Source: Nonlabens sp. Ci31 (GTDB lineage Bacteria; Bacteroidota; Bacteroidia; Flavobacteriales; Flavobacteriaceae). From it: a stretch of DNA of 64,000 nucleotides. The stretch is taken from positions 682,001 to 746,000 of the forward strand of contig NZ_CP043633.1 in the NCBI RefSeq assembly GCF_012974865.1. Reading direction: 5' to 3'. Made by a program: the position numbers and the translations under genes. Of the stretch, positions 18,866 to 28,475 are shown in pieces. The notes under the pieces were generated by a model. That model was not told the DNA's origin and ran no database searches. It worked only from the letters and a program-made list of their open reading frames with translations. Every line of letters starts with the position of its first letter. The stretch's first letter is position 1.

Positions 18866-19092
18866 ACTTTTTTAGGTGTGTTTAAACGGGAAAAAGTGAA
18901 TTCGTTATTTTTAATCCTTTCATAATCTTTGAAAATTCGTTTGGAGAAGAACGTGGACATAGGAAGAATCAAATGGCTATGCTTTACATTTTTGAATGAT
19001 TACGGTCTATGAACTATAATAGTGTATAGATGGCTAGAATTAGAATTTGTTATAGTTTCTGTCATAAACAATTGTAAAAAAGCTCTTTATAG

Positions 19093-19121
19093 TTGGGACT
19101 CTTACCCTATAGGGTTCCCAA
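19093..19121. other. Intergenic hairpin
   Basis: TTGGGA and TCCCAA flank the perfect 12-base palindrome ACCCTATAGGGT. No T-run follows closely, so it is not a standard terminator. It lies downstream of trxA (minus strand), between its stop and the region upstream of the T9SS gene. Confidence 0.4.
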
Positions 19122-19196
19122 ACAGAAGCAAAAATTTATGTGTTAGAAATGTAGAAAGATGGACTGATGAATAGGTTAAGGTAACATATAATAAAA

Positions 19197-19493
19197 TTAT
19201 GACACCTTCTCAAGCTGAGCTTTCAATTCGTGAAGTGGTTGCACACCGGCACCTTTCCAGACTTGTTTGCCGTTTTTAAAAATCAGGAATGCAGGCACCC
19301 CTCGTATGGAGAATTTTGTAGCGAGCGCTTTGTTTTTGTCCACGTCTATTTTAAGAATACGCACCTCATCACCCAAGTCCTCTTTTAATTTTTCCAAAAC
19401 TGGCATCATGGTCTGACAAGGACCGCACCAAGTGGCAAAAAAGTCTATTAATACAGGAGTATCGCTATTCGTAAGTTCTTTAAAGCTGGACAT
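19197..19493 (-). CDS. trxA: Thioredoxin
   Basis: A 98-aa cytoplasmic disulfide reductase of classical thioredoxin size. The active site WCGPC has Cys at residues 23 and 26, preceded by DFFATW. The cis-Pro loop RGVPAFLIF and the following G-KQVWKGAG are typical. No signal peptide is present. A well-formed promoter (TTTG-N21-TATCTTTG) lies about 50 bases upstream, giving a leader of roughly 40 bases. Confidence 0.95.
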   Translation of the reverse strand: MSSFKELTNSDTPVLIDFFATWCGPCQTMMPVLEKLKEDLGDEVRILKIDVDKNKALATKFSIRGVPAFLIFKNGKQVWKGAGVQPLHELKAQLEKVS

Positions 19494-19885
19494 GAGATGA
19501 ATTGAAATCGAATTTTAATTGGAACTCGACATATTTATCTTTCAAAGATAGCTTTCTGTAAAAGTTTAAATCAAAATCTAAACTTAAATTTAAGATAGGC
19601 TCCATAAATTTTAAGGTTCAAATGCCATTATATTCTCGGTAAGCTATTACAAGATCAAAAATACAAGTTTAAATAAAGTTGATGAGCAAACTGTAAAACA
19701 GCTTTGTTCTCTCACACTTTAGGTTTGAAAAACAAAACCATTAATCAAAAGATTTAAATCTAAATTTAAAAAGTCGAGCGCATCTGCGATGCGTTTGTAT
19801 TTAAGCAAGGCATTTACAATGCGATTTATACAGCTTACTTGGATCTTAGAGAATCTCAAAAGTAAATGAAACCTATACCTTATAA
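19494..19885. other. Intergenic region between trxA and manA
   Basis: This 392-base, very A+T-rich stretch has no coding sign. It contains the trxA promoter near its left end. Repeated short motifs of the form AAATCTAAATTTAAA and a small CGCATC-TGC-GATGCG hairpin near 19780 lie downstream of manA. Nothing else is recognised. Confidence 0.4.
19543..19575 (-). promoter_or_regulatory. Promoter of trxA (TTTG-N21-TATCTTTG)
   Basis: On the minus strand TTTG (19575-19572) is followed after 21 bases by TATCTTTG (19550-19543), a full match to the Bacteroidota -33/-7 consensus. Transcription would begin near 19537. Confidence 0.6.
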
Positions 19886-20857
19886 TTACAAATAAATCTC
19901 AATAAGCTGAGTAGATGTGGCCTGAAATAACACCTTGCCTATTCCTGCTGGCAGTAAAAGACATTCTCCTTTATTGATCGAGTAAGACTCGTTTTCATAA
20001 AGCAAAAAAGCACTTCCTTTCACACACATATATATGATAAACGAATTGATTTGAGAAAGATCTCGTTCTTGCTCTCCTTTTATCTTTAAAAAATTAGTTT
20101 TAAAATAAGGAGAGTTGATCAACTCATTCGCTTGATTTTTTTTCCTATGGTAGTCCGTTTTGTATTTATCGTGTAGTTTAAAGTCAATGGCCTCCATTGC
20201 CATTTCTGTATGAAGCTCTCTTGTTTTTCCTGTTTTTAGATCTTTGCGGTCGTAATCATAAATGCGGTACGTAACATCTGAAGATTGCTGGATTTCAGCA
20301 AGCACGACTCCAGCACCTATCGCATGAACTCTTCCTGTAGGAATGTAAAAAGCGTCTCCTGCTTTTACTGGAAATTCATTTAAAACTTCGGTAATGGTAT
20401 TGTTTTCTAGGTGTTTTTGATAAGAATATTTATCTAATTGTTCCTTAAAACCTACAGTAATCACGGCATCTTCATAAGATGGCATGATGTACCACATCTC
20501 ATTTTTACCAAAGGAATTGTGCCGTTCTTTAGCAAGCGCATCACTAGGATGTACTTGAATAGACAGCGGTTTTTTTGCATCTATGAATTTGATGAGTAAG
20601 GGAAATTCCCCACCGTATTGATGAAAAACTGCTGCTCCTAGAAAATCGGCTTTATATAATTCTATAAGCTCATTGATTGTTTTTCCTTTGTACAATCCTT
20701 GCTTCACTAGAGTTTCACTTCCAGGTACTGCGCTTATTTCCCAAGACTCCCCAATGGATTCTTGATCGTAATTTTTATTAAAATCTGTTTTCAGCTTTTC
20801 TCCACCCCAAATACGATAGTGAAAAACAGGCTCGAATTTCAAAGGATACACTTTCAT
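19886..20857 (-). CDS. manA: Mannose-6-phosphate isomerase, class I
   Basis: A zinc enzyme that interconverts mannose-6-phosphate and fructose-6-phosphate, linking glycolysis to GDP-mannose and surface polysaccharides. The start MKVYPLKFEPVFHYRIWGGE at 20857 fits the family; an in-frame ATG ten codons upstream is rejected because the extension is not conserved-looking. Zinc-ligand segments are LSIQVHPSD, NEMWYI and the later GRVHAIGAG. At 323 aa it matches the short bacterial class I enzymes. It stands alone. Confidence 0.92.
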   Translation of the reverse strand: MKVYPLKFEPVFHYRIWGGEKLKTDFNKNYDQESIGESWEISAVPGSETLVKQGLYKGKTINELIELYKADFLGAAVFHQYGGEFPLLIKFIDAKKPLSIQVHPSDALAKERHNSFGKNEMWYIMPSYEDAVITVGFKEQLDKYSYQKHLENNTITEVLNEFPVKAGDAFYIPTGRVHAIGAGVVLAEIQQSSDVTYRIYDYDRKDLKTGKTRELHTEMAMEAIDFKLHDKYKTDYHRKKNQANELINSPYFKTNFLKIKGEQERDLSQINSFIIYMCVKGSAFLLYENESYSINKGECLLLPAGIGKVLFQATSTQLIEIYL

Positions 20858-21081
20858 TAATGACTTCGTAACTGAATGAACTCGCAATTTAAGATAACCA
20901 CACCTAAATAGCTATTTTCACCTTCAAATTAAAGTTTTGAAAGTCAAAAAGATCCAGTTCACCTTAGTTGGACCGCTGGGGTGGCATCAATTATCCAGCA
21001 GTAGATATGCTGCGAGTAAGGTATAAACTTATATTAAAAAATAGAAAGCGAAATCATCATAATCCCTATCTTTACTGAGCT

Positions 21082-22881
21082 ATGGAATTACCACCTTTAG
21101 AGGTTCAGATCAAAACCTTGCCGCTTTCTCCAGGAGTCTATTTGTATTTTAACAAAAAAGACCAGTTGCTCTATGTGGGAAAAGCAAAAATGCTCAAAAA
21201 ACGAGTTTCGTCTTATTTTACAAAAAGCCACGACAGTTTCCGTATCAAAACGATGGTAAAAAATATCCATCGTATTGAACATATAGTGGTAGATACAGAA
21301 ACAGACGCTCTTTTATTAGAAAATAGCTTGATAAAAAGTCGCAATCCGCGGTACAATATCATGCTGCGAGATGATAAAACATATCCTTGGCTGGTAATTA
21401 AAAAAGAACGCTTCCCACGGGTTTTTCTAACTCGTAAAATGATCAAAGATGGCAGTGAATATTACGGCCCTTACACCAGTGTTAGAACAGTAAGAACTTT
21501 GCTGGAATTAGTAAAAACGCTTTACCCAATACGCACGTGTAATTACGATTTACAACAAGACAAGATCAATGAGGGCAAGTTTAAATTATGCCTAGAATAC
21601 CATATAGGTAATTGTAAAGGTCCTTGTACTGGATTGCAACATGAAGTAGAATACAACCGCAGTATAGAAGCTATAAGAGGAATTGTAAAAGGAGATTTTA
21701 AAGAAGCCGTTTCCTATTTTACCGAGTTGATGCAAGCACATGCCGTAAATATGGAGTTTGAAGAAGCACAGCAATTAAAAGAGAAACTAGAAATTCTTAC
21801 GAGATACCAAGCCAAGTCTACCGTAGTCAACCCTAATATTTCTAACGTGGATATCTTTACAATAGTAAGTGATGAAGCTGCTGGTTATGTGAATTATATT
21901 CAAATCAATCATGGCGCAATCACACGCTCGCATACCATGGAGCTTAAAAAACAACTGGATGAAGATGATAAACAATTGCTAGAATTAGCCATTGTAGAAT
22001 TGCGCAACAGATTTGATTCTCAATCAACAGAGATTTACACCCAGTTTGAGGTAGAAGTAGGAGAAAATCTTAAAGTAACCGTGCCTAAACTAGGGGACAA
22101 AAAAAGAGTGGTTGATTTATCAGAGCGCAATGCCAAATTCTTTAGACAGGAACAGTTCAAAACTATTAAAATTGTAGATCCAGACCGACATACCAATAGG
22201 CTTATGATCCAGATGAAAGCCGACTTACATCTGGATGAAGAACCGAGACATCTAGAGTGTTTTGACAATTCTAATATTCAAGGAACTAACCCCGTTGCGG
22301 CATGTGTAGTGTTTAAAAACGGTAAACCCAGTAAAAAAGATTACCGAAATTTCAATATAAAAACAGTGGAAGGACCAGATGACTTTGCCAGTATGGAAGA
22401 GGTGGTTTACAGAAGGTACCGCAGGTTGCTAGAAGAAGACCAGCCCTTACCTCAACTGATTATTGTTGATGGTGGAAAAGGACAACTTTCCAGTGGTGTT
22501 ACTGCCTTAGAACGACTGGGATTAAGAGGTAAAATACCTATAATAGGAATTGCAAAAAGACTGGAAGAGCTTTTTTATCCCAACGATCCTGTACCTTTAT
22601 ACCTAGATAAACGTTCGGAAACCTTAAAAGTCATTCAGCAAATGCGTAATGAAGCGCACCGTTTCGGAATCACGCACCACAGAAATAAACGCAGCAAACA
22701 AGCTATTGAAACCGAACTTGACGAGATTCCTGGAGTAGGAGAAAAGACAGTGGTAGATTTGCTCAAACACTTTAGAAGCGTTAAACGAGTTAAGATAGCA
22801 ACAAAAAAAGAGCTGGCTGAAATTGTAGGAGTTTCTAAAGCTCAAAAAATTATAGATTTTTATAAAGATGAAGAAGAGTAG
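21082..22881 (+). CDS. uvrC: UvrABC system protein C (excinuclease subunit)
   Basis: The nuclease subunit of nucleotide excision repair, 599 aa. In order: an N-terminal GIY-YIG domain (SPGVYLYFNKKDQLLYVGKA) making the 3' cut, and a Cys-rich segment around LCLEYHIGNCKGPC. Then comes a UVR domain near residue 205, an RNase H-like endonuclease (ECFDNSNIQGTNPVA and VDGGKGQLSSG) making the 5' cut, and a helix-hairpin-helix (EIPGVGEKTVVDLL). Length and all domains are complete. It overlaps the patatin-type gene downstream by 14 bases. Confidence 0.97.
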   Translation: MELPPLEVQIKTLPLSPGVYLYFNKKDQLLYVGKAKMLKKRVSSYFTKSHDSFRIKTMVKNIHRIEHIVVDTETDALLLENSLIKSRNPRYNIMLRDDKTYPWLVIKKERFPRVFLTRKMIKDGSEYYGPYTSVRTVRTLLELVKTLYPIRTCNYDLQQDKINEGKFKLCLEYHIGNCKGPCTGLQHEVEYNRSIEAIRGIVKGDFKEAVSYFTELMQAHAVNMEFEEAQQLKEKLEILTRYQAKSTVVNPNISNVDIFTIVSDEAAGYVNYIQINHGAITRSHTMELKKQLDEDDKQLLELAIVELRNRFDSQSTEIYTQFEVEVGENLKVTVPKLGDKKRVVDLSERNAKFFRQEQFKTIKIVDPDRHTNRLMIQMKADLHLDEEPRHLECFDNSNIQGTNPVAACVVFKNGKPSKKDYRNFNIKTVEGPDDFASMEEVVYRRYRRLLEEDQPLPQLIIVDGGKGQLSSGVTALERLGLRGKIPIIGIAKRLEELFYPNDPVPLYLDKRSETLKVIQQMRNEAHRFGITHHRNKRSKQAIETELDEIPGVGEKTVVDLLKHFRSVKRVKIATKKELAEIVGVSKAQKIIDFYKDEEE

Positions 22882-25162
22882 GGTCCTTTTGTTTTTTATG
22901 GTTTTTGCTTTTTGTTGTTTCGCTTTCGCGAAAGCGCAACAACAAAAGACTATCCAGTTGCAAAACAGCACGAAAGCAGACCACTTACAAACGCAGGAAA
23001 GCAAACCTACCTCTAGACCTAAAATCGGACTGGTCCTTTCTGGTGGTGGAGCAAAAGGACTGGCTCATATAGGAACTTTGAAAATCATTGATTCGCTCGG
23101 AATAAAAGTCGACTACGTGGCAGGAACAAGCATGGGGGCGATCGTAGGATCTCTTTATGCCTCTGGATATACTGGTAAACAAATCGATTCTATTTTTAAT
23201 ATCATTGATTTTGACAAAATCATTTCTGACGATATACCCCGTAATTCAAAAACCTATTATGAACGCAGAAGCAATGAACGCTATGCGGTAACTTTGCCTT
23301 TTAAAGATTTTAAAGTACTGCTTCCCTCCTCCTTGAGTAAAGGGCAAAATATCTATGACCTACTTTCTAGATTACTTGCTCATGTTAAAGACATAGACGA
23401 TTTTAGCAAACTACCCATTCCTTTTTTATGTATAGCTACAGACATTACTACTGGTGAAGAAGTAGTACTGGATAGCGGTTATTTACCAAAAGCTGTAAAT
23501 GCAAGCGGTGCGTTACCTTCTCTATTTGCACCCGTAGATATAGACGGTCAACTGCTTATAGATGGAGGGGTAACCGATAATTATCCTATCGATAAATTAA
23601 AAGAACGCGGCATGGACCTCATTATAGGTGTAGATGTGCAGGAAGATTTAAAGTCGCTACAAGAATTACGTGGCGCACTAGATATCCTATCGCAGATCAA
23701 TAACTTCCGTACGATTAACGATATGAAGGTGAAAGCTCCAAAAACAGATGTCTACATCGCTCCTGATATAGCAGCCTATACGGTAGTCTCTTTTGACCAA
23801 GGTCGCGAGATTATTCAAAAAGGAGAAGAAGCGGCCAGAGAACATGCAGACCAACTTAAAAGCCTGGTCTTTGACAACTATTCCAGACCAGAATTAATAG
23901 TAAAAACTGCTGACAGTATTTATCTCAACGAGATCAATGTAAAGGGAAATAAGAATTATACCAGAGCTTTTATTGTAGGCAGGTTTAAGGTAAAAACACC
24001 TGGTATGGTGGCTTATAAAGATTTGAGCAGCGGTATCAACAATTTGCAGGCAACCGATAATTTTGCTAAAATCAATTATGAAATCATCACAGACGATGAT
24101 GGCTCCATATTAGAAATAGATTTAGTTGAAAGCGATGCGCGTAATTATTTACGACTGGGACTACACTATGATGAACTGTTGCGCAGTGCAGCACTTATCA
24201 ATCTAGCTCGCAAAAATGTATTTTTTGATAACGATATTATATCAGCTGACGCGATCATAGGAGATAATCTTAGGTACAATTTTGATTATTATATCGATAA
24301 AGGCCGTTACTGGTCCATAGGCTTGCACAGTGAATTTATAAATTTTGAACAAAATGTAAATGCCGCGTTTGTAGAGGATGTCATTGACATTACATCACTA
24401 AGTGTCAATAGCCTTAGAATAAAATATAGAGACTGGACACAACAAGCCTTTTTACAGACGAGAATTAATAAATCGGTGAATTTTGTTGCAGGAATTGAAG
24501 TAAAATCACTTCATATTTTTACAGAAACATTGAGCACTGGAGACCCTACTAACGACACAACCGATTTCTCAAACGGGAGTATGGGAAGTTTTTATGGTAA
24601 AGTACTGGTAGACTCTTATGACAATGCGCTTTTCCCTTCTTCTGGATGGAAAATAGAAAGTGATTTTCACTTATATGCCTTCAATACCGAATTTGGAGAA
24701 CGGTTTAAAGAATTCTCTATGGCACAAGTAGAAGTTGGTCATGCCCAGAGGTTTGGTAATTTTACGATACGGGGAAATGCACATCTAGGTATTACCGTGG
24801 GTGATACAGATAATTCTTCTATGGACTTTTTCTTAGGAGGGTATGGCTCCCGCAGAATCAATAATCTAATTCCGTTTTATGGATATGATTTTATAAGTAT
24901 GAGCGGTGGCTCCCTAATTAAGGTGCTTTTTGAAGCAGATTATGAAGTGTTCAAAAAAAATCATGTTGTATTCAGCGCTAATTTTGCAAGCACACAAGAC
25001 AATTTATTTGAACAACGCGACTGGTTCAGCAATGCAAGATATACTGGTTATGCCGTAGGTTATGGTATAGAAACCTTTTTAGGTCCGTTAGAATTAAAAT
25101 ACAGCTTCTCTCCCCAACAGAAAGACGGACAGGTATTTGTGAATATCGGTTTTAAATTTTGA
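22868..25162 (+). CDS. Patatin-like phospholipase with POTRA/BamA-type barrel
   Basis: A 764-aa exported protein that combines a lipase with an outer-membrane barrel, like the PlpD (type Vd) class. Residues 1-23 are a signal peptide. The patatin domain has the oxyanion loop LSGGGAKG near 58-65, the nucleophile GTSMG at 86-90 (Ser88) and the catalytic-Asp motif DGGV at 232-235. A POTRA-like segment covers about 345-420, followed by a beta-barrel to an end in F-K-F. It presumably acts on phospholipids at the cell surface. The palindrome copy at 22921-22936 encodes AFAKA at the end of the signal peptide, forming its A-K-A cleavage site. Confidence 0.9.
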   Translation: MKKSRVLLFFMVFAFCCFAFAKAQQQKTIQLQNSTKADHLQTQESKPTSRPKIGLVLSGGGAKGLAHIGTLKIIDSLGIKVDYVAGTSMGAIVGSLYASGYTGKQIDSIFNIIDFDKIISDDIPRNSKTYYERRSNERYAVTLPFKDFKVLLPSSLSKGQNIYDLLSRLLAHVKDIDDFSKLPIPFLCIATDITTGEEVVLDSGYLPKAVNASGALPSLFAPVDIDGQLLIDGGVTDNYPIDKLKERGMDLIIGVDVQEDLKSLQELRGALDILSQINNFRTINDMKVKAPKTDVYIAPDIAAYTVVSFDQGREIIQKGEEAAREHADQLKSLVFDNYSRPELIVKTADSIYLNEINVKGNKNYTRAFIVGRFKVKTPGMVAYKDLSSGINNLQATDNFAKINYEIITDDDGSILEIDLVESDARNYLRLGLHYDELLRSAALINLARKNVFFDNDIISADAIIGDNLRYNFDYYIDKGRYWSIGLHSEFINFEQNVNAAFVEDVIDITSLSVNSLRIKYRDWTQQAFLQTRINKSVNFVAGIEVKSLHIFTETLSTGDPTNDTTDFSNGSMGSFYGKVLVDSYDNALFPSSGWKIESDFHLYAFNTEFGERFKEFSMAQVEVGHAQRFGNFTIRGNAHLGITVGDTDNSSMDFFLGGYGSRRINNLIPFYGYDFISMSGGSLIKVLFEADYEVFKKNHVVFSANFASTQDNLFEQRDWFSNARYTGYAVGYGIETFLGPLELKYSFSPQQKDGQVFVNIGFKF
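22910..22947. repeat. Dispersed palindrome with long arms, inside a signal peptide
   Basis: The exact core CGCTTTCGCGAAAGCG (22921-22936) is flanked by one mismatch and then ten further paired bases on each side (TTTTTGTTGT.../...ACAACAAAAA-type arms). Total length is 38 bases. It encodes the end of the patatin protein's signal peptide. Confidence 0.85.
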
Positions 25163-25347
25163 TCAAATCACTTTCTGCTTTTTTTAAATCTATGCTGTAC
25201 CCGCTCTAGTGTTGCTAAAAAAAGCGAAATTAATATGGTGTGGAACATAAAATCAACGCATTCCGAATATAAAAAAATTAAATAATAGCATTTAATCATG
25301 GAATGGTCTAAAGAATTTCCGAAATTTGAGAGATTTAATTTCTAGCT

Positions 25348-26505
25348 ATGCCTTTTTACCATAAACTGGGTAAAATACCACCCAAAAGACACACGCAATT
25401 TAGAAAACCCGATGGTTCTCTTTATTCAGAACAACTTTTTGGAACCATAGGTTTTGACGGGATGTCCACAAATTCTTACCATATGTACCGACCTACTATG
25501 GTTAAAGAAATTAAAAATCAATACAGTGTCAAACCAGAAATAGCACTGAAAAATCATCTTAAATCTTACCGTCTAAAAGGTTTTCAAATACAACCCGAGG
25601 CCGACTATCTAGAAAGCCGTAAAACCGTTTTGATGAATAGTGACGTAGCTATTATTCTTGCTGCACCACAAGAATCTACTCAGGATTATTTCTATAAAAA
25701 TAGCGACGCAGACGAATTGCTTTTTGTCCACAGAGGAACAGGAACACTGCGTACTCATTTAGGAAATTTAGATTTTAAATACGGAGATTACCTATTGATA
25801 CCGCGGGGTATTATTTATAAAATTGATTTTGACACCGCTGATAATAGACTTTTTATTGTTGAAAGTAGACGCCCTATTTATACTCCTAAACGCTATAGAA
25901 ATTGGTTTGGCCAATTGTTAGAACATGCCCCTTTTTGTGAGCGAGACTTGAGAAGACCAGAAACTCTAGAAACACATGACGAAAAAGGGGAGTTTTTAAT
26001 AAAAGTAAAAAAGCAAGACGATATTTTTGACATGGTCTATGCTTCACACCCTTTTGACGTTGTAGGATACGACGGCTACAATTTCCCGTATGCTTTTTCT
26101 ATTCATGACTTTGAACCTATAACAGGACGCATTCACCAGCCGCCGCCAGTGCATCAAACTTTTGAAACAGACGCTTTTGTGGTTTGTAGTTTTGTACCCC
26201 GATTATACGATTACCACCCCAATAGTATTCCTGCACCTTATAATCATAGCAATATCGATAGTGATGAAGTGCTTTATTATGTAGATGGAGATTTTATGAG
26301 TCGCAATGATATTGAGGCAGGACATATCAGTTTGCATCCTGCTGGAATACCTCATGGACCACACCCAGGAACTGTTGAAAAAAGTATCGGAAAAACAAAG
26401 ACCGAAGAACTCGCCGTTATGGTAGATACTTTTAAACCTTTAATGGTTACTAAAGAAGGATTAGAAATTGCAGACGACAGTTATCACAAAAGCTGGTTGG
26501 ATTAA
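25348..26505 (+). CDS. hmgA: Homogentisate 1,2-dioxygenase
   Basis: An Fe(II) ring-cleaving enzyme of tyrosine/phenylalanine breakdown that converts homogentisate to maleylacetoacetate. The 385-aa protein is cupin-like. Family hallmarks are FGTIGFDGMSTNSYH, YGDYLLIPRG, PPPVHQTFETDAFVVCSF and the metal-binding stretch HPAGIPHGPHPG. hppD, which makes homogentisate, follows in the same direction after the CCC-motif gene. No fumarylacetoacetase is in the window. Confidence 0.95.
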   Translation: MPFYHKLGKIPPKRHTQFRKPDGSLYSEQLFGTIGFDGMSTNSYHMYRPTMVKEIKNQYSVKPEIALKNHLKSYRLKGFQIQPEADYLESRKTVLMNSDVAIILAAPQESTQDYFYKNSDADELLFVHRGTGTLRTHLGNLDFKYGDYLLIPRGIIYKIDFDTADNRLFIVESRRPIYTPKRYRNWFGQLLEHAPFCERDLRRPETLETHDEKGEFLIKVKKQDDIFDMVYASHPFDVVGYDGYNFPYAFSIHDFEPITGRIHQPPPVHQTFETDAFVVCSFVPRLYDYHPNSIPAPYNHSNIDSDEVLYYVDGDFMSRNDIEAGHISLHPAGIPHGPHPGTVEKSIGKTKTEELAVMVDTFKPLMVTKEGLEIADDSYHKSWLD

Positions 26506-26526
26506 TTTAATATTTTAAAAATAACA

Positions 26527-27111
26527 TTGGAAAATAACAACCCTAATTATTCTAATTCATCGGAGCAGTCTAATAATTATGGACAACAGCAGCAGCAATA
26601 CCAAAACCAAGGGAATTACCAATTTCCCCATCAAGGAGAAAAATTGCCTGCAGATAATATAGCGATGATTTTAGCGATCATATCTACCGTATTATTTATG
26701 TTATGTTGTTGCTTTGGAGGTTATTATTTTGCTTTTGTTTTGAGTACCATAGGCTTTGTAATTGCCCATAAAAGCATTAAAAAGTATGAAGGAAACCCAA
26801 ATAATTTTTCTCAAAAAACATACAAATCCGTATACAATGCAAAAGTTTTTAATTTAGTAATGGCCATCGTAAGCTTTATTACGATAATTTTAAGCTTTAC
26901 TCCCTTATTTCAAAGTACTTTAACAATGGGAGATAAAGAATGGAATAATTATTACGAAAATAATACTTGGAATTCTGAAGAAACAGAAGCCTCTAAGACC
27001 GAGGAGGAACGGAAGTACGATGATGATAATGAACCAGATACATTGGAAACAAAAACTGATTCCGCCTTACCAATAGAAGAGGTAATCACTGAAGAAACTT
27101 CTCAAAAATAA
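26527..27111 (+). CDS. CCC-motif membrane protein
   Basis: A 194-aa membrane protein recognised by the motif MLCCCFGGYYFAF in the first transmembrane hairpin, as in the family named CCC-motif membrane proteins. The start is a TTG at 26527. The N-terminal 40 residues are rich in Asn, Gln and Tyr. Two hydrophobic stretches (about 47-80, with the CCC, and 108-128) are followed by an acidic tail. Function is unknown. It sits 21 bases after hmgA and before hppD, so it is co-transcribed with tyrosine catabolism, although no functional link is proven. Confidence 0.8.
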   Translation: MENNNPNYSNSSEQSNNYGQQQQQYQNQGNYQFPHQGEKLPADNIAMILAIISTVLFMLCCCFGGYYFAFVLSTIGFVIAHKSIKKYEGNPNNFSQKTYKSVYNAKVFNLVMAIVSFITIILSFTPLFQSTLTMGDKEWNNYYENNTWNSEETEASKTEEERKYDDDNEPDTLETKTDSALPIEEVITEETSQK

Positions 27112-27225
27112 AAAATTATGATTTTTAAAAGTATAGATATAACAACTCACTTAAGAGCCATGTGGTAGTAAAGATTTCTTTTACTACTACTAGAACCCTT
27201 TATTTATTCCATTAAAAAATACAAT

Positions 27226-28389
27226 ATGCCAGCAGATATCAAAAACCTAAAAGACCTACAAAACACCGAGTATTCCCTTAAGAAGCTTTTTAAAGAAGCC
27301 GAAGATTTTCTTCCCCTTCTGGGAACTGATTATATAGAGCTGTATGTAGGTAATGCCAAACAAAGTGCTCATTTTTATAAAACTGCTTTTGGCTTTCAAT
27401 CTGAAGCTTATGCCGGTTTGGAAACGGGACTTAAAGACCGAGTTTCTTATGTCTTAAAACAAGGTAAAATTAGACTAGTTCTTACTACGCCTCTAGTAAA
27501 AGATGGAGAACTCAACAAGCACATCAACGTTCACGGTGATGGAGTAAAAGTAGTTGCCCTTTGGGTAGAAGATGCTCGAAAAGCATTTGAAGAAACTACT
27601 AAAAGAGGGGCAAAGCCTTACCTCGAGCCTACCGTAGAAGAAGACGAGCATGGTGAAGTTGTAACATCTGGGATCTATACCTATGGAGAAACCGTTCACC
27701 TGTTTATAGAACGTAAAAACTACAAGGGAATATTCCTCCCTGGATATAAAAAATGGGAATCTCATTACAACCCAGAACCAGTTGGCCTTAAATTTATAGA
27801 CCATATAGTAGGAAATGTAGGATGGGATGAAATGAATACCTGGTGTAAATTCTATGGAGAAGTTATGGGCTTTGCACAAATCATCTCCTTTGCAGACGAT
27901 GATATTGCGACAGAGTACACTGCCTTGATGAGCAAAGTGATGAGCAACGGGAACGGTAGAGTGAAGTTCCCCATCAATGAACCAGCCAAAGGACAGAAGA
28001 AATCACAAATTGAAGAATACCTAGATTTTTATAATGGCCCTGGGGTACAACATATTGCCGTTGCTACCGATGATATTGTAGCTACCGTAAGCGCAATGAG
28101 AGATAGAGGTGTAGAGTTTCTTTATGTACCAGAAGAATACTACGACGATCTTATAGAACGTGTAGGTGAAATAGACGAGGATGTTGAAGTGTTGAAAAAA
28201 CACGGTATTCTTATAGACAGAGATGAAGAAGGCTATTTACTACAATTATTTACAAAGACTGTTGTCGACCGCCCGACTATGTTTATCGAAGTTATACAGC
28301 GCAAAGGAGCACAATCTTTTGGAGTAGGAAACTTTAAAGCACTGTTTGAAGCAATAGAAAGAGAACAAGCTTTACGAGGTACTTTGTAA
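27226..28389 (+). CDS. hppD: 4-hydroxyphenylpyruvate dioxygenase
   Basis: An Fe(II) enzyme that converts 4-hydroxyphenylpyruvate to homogentisate, the substrate of HmgA. The 387-aa protein has two VOC-fold halves. The N-terminal half begins at DYIELYVGNAKQSAHFYKTA. The metal ligands are expected in KFIDHIVGNV (His), VQHIAVATDDI (His) and MFIEVIQRKG (Glu), all in the C-terminal half. Length matches the family. It lies 114 bases after the CCC-motif gene. Confidence 0.95.
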   Translation: MPADIKNLKDLQNTEYSLKKLFKEAEDFLPLLGTDYIELYVGNAKQSAHFYKTAFGFQSEAYAGLETGLKDRVSYVLKQGKIRLVLTTPLVKDGELNKHINVHGDGVKVVALWVEDARKAFEETTKRGAKPYLEPTVEEDEHGEVVTSGIYTYGETVHLFIERKNYKGIFLPGYKKWESHYNPEPVGLKFIDHIVGNVGWDEMNTWCKFYGEVMGFAQIISFADDDIATEYTALMSKVMSNGNGRVKFPINEPAKGQKKSQIEEYLDFYNGPGVQHIAVATDDIVATVSAMRDRGVEFLYVPEEYYDDLIERVGEIDEDVEVLKKHGILIDRDEEGYLLQLFTKTVVDRPTMFIEVIQRKGAQSFGVGNFKALFEAIEREQALRGTL

Positions 28390-28390
28390 T

Positions 28391-28420
28391 AAAATGATAG
28401 TTAGTTAGTTATCATTTTGG
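28391..28420 (+). terminator. Possible terminator after hppD
   Basis: Arms AAAATGATA and TATCATTTT enclose a GTTAGTTAGT-type loop just past the hppD stop. The A+T-rich stem and short T-run make it weak. Confidence 0.4.
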
Positions 28421-28475
28421 AATAGACTTTGCAATAGAAGGTGGTGGGACTAATTCACGATCAACTCTTATAAAT

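Larger units (their letters stand above)
18718..19196. other. Long intergenic region between the T9SS cargo gene and trxA
   Basis: No convincing gene is seen in 479 bases. It holds a two-copy direct repeat (18828-18865) upstream of the T9SS gene and a hairpin at 19093-19121. No good TAnnTTTG box was found for the T9SS gene. Confidence 0.4.

Noticed and set aside
22624-23004. 126-codon minus-strand frame across the uvrC/patatin junction
   Set aside because: It is the antisense shadow of two well-supported genes, and its AFAKAK stretch merely reflects the palindrome read on the other strand.
27493-27879. 128-codon minus-strand frame inside hppD
   Set aside because: It is antisense to a complete, conserved enzyme and has a composition typical of a shadow frame.
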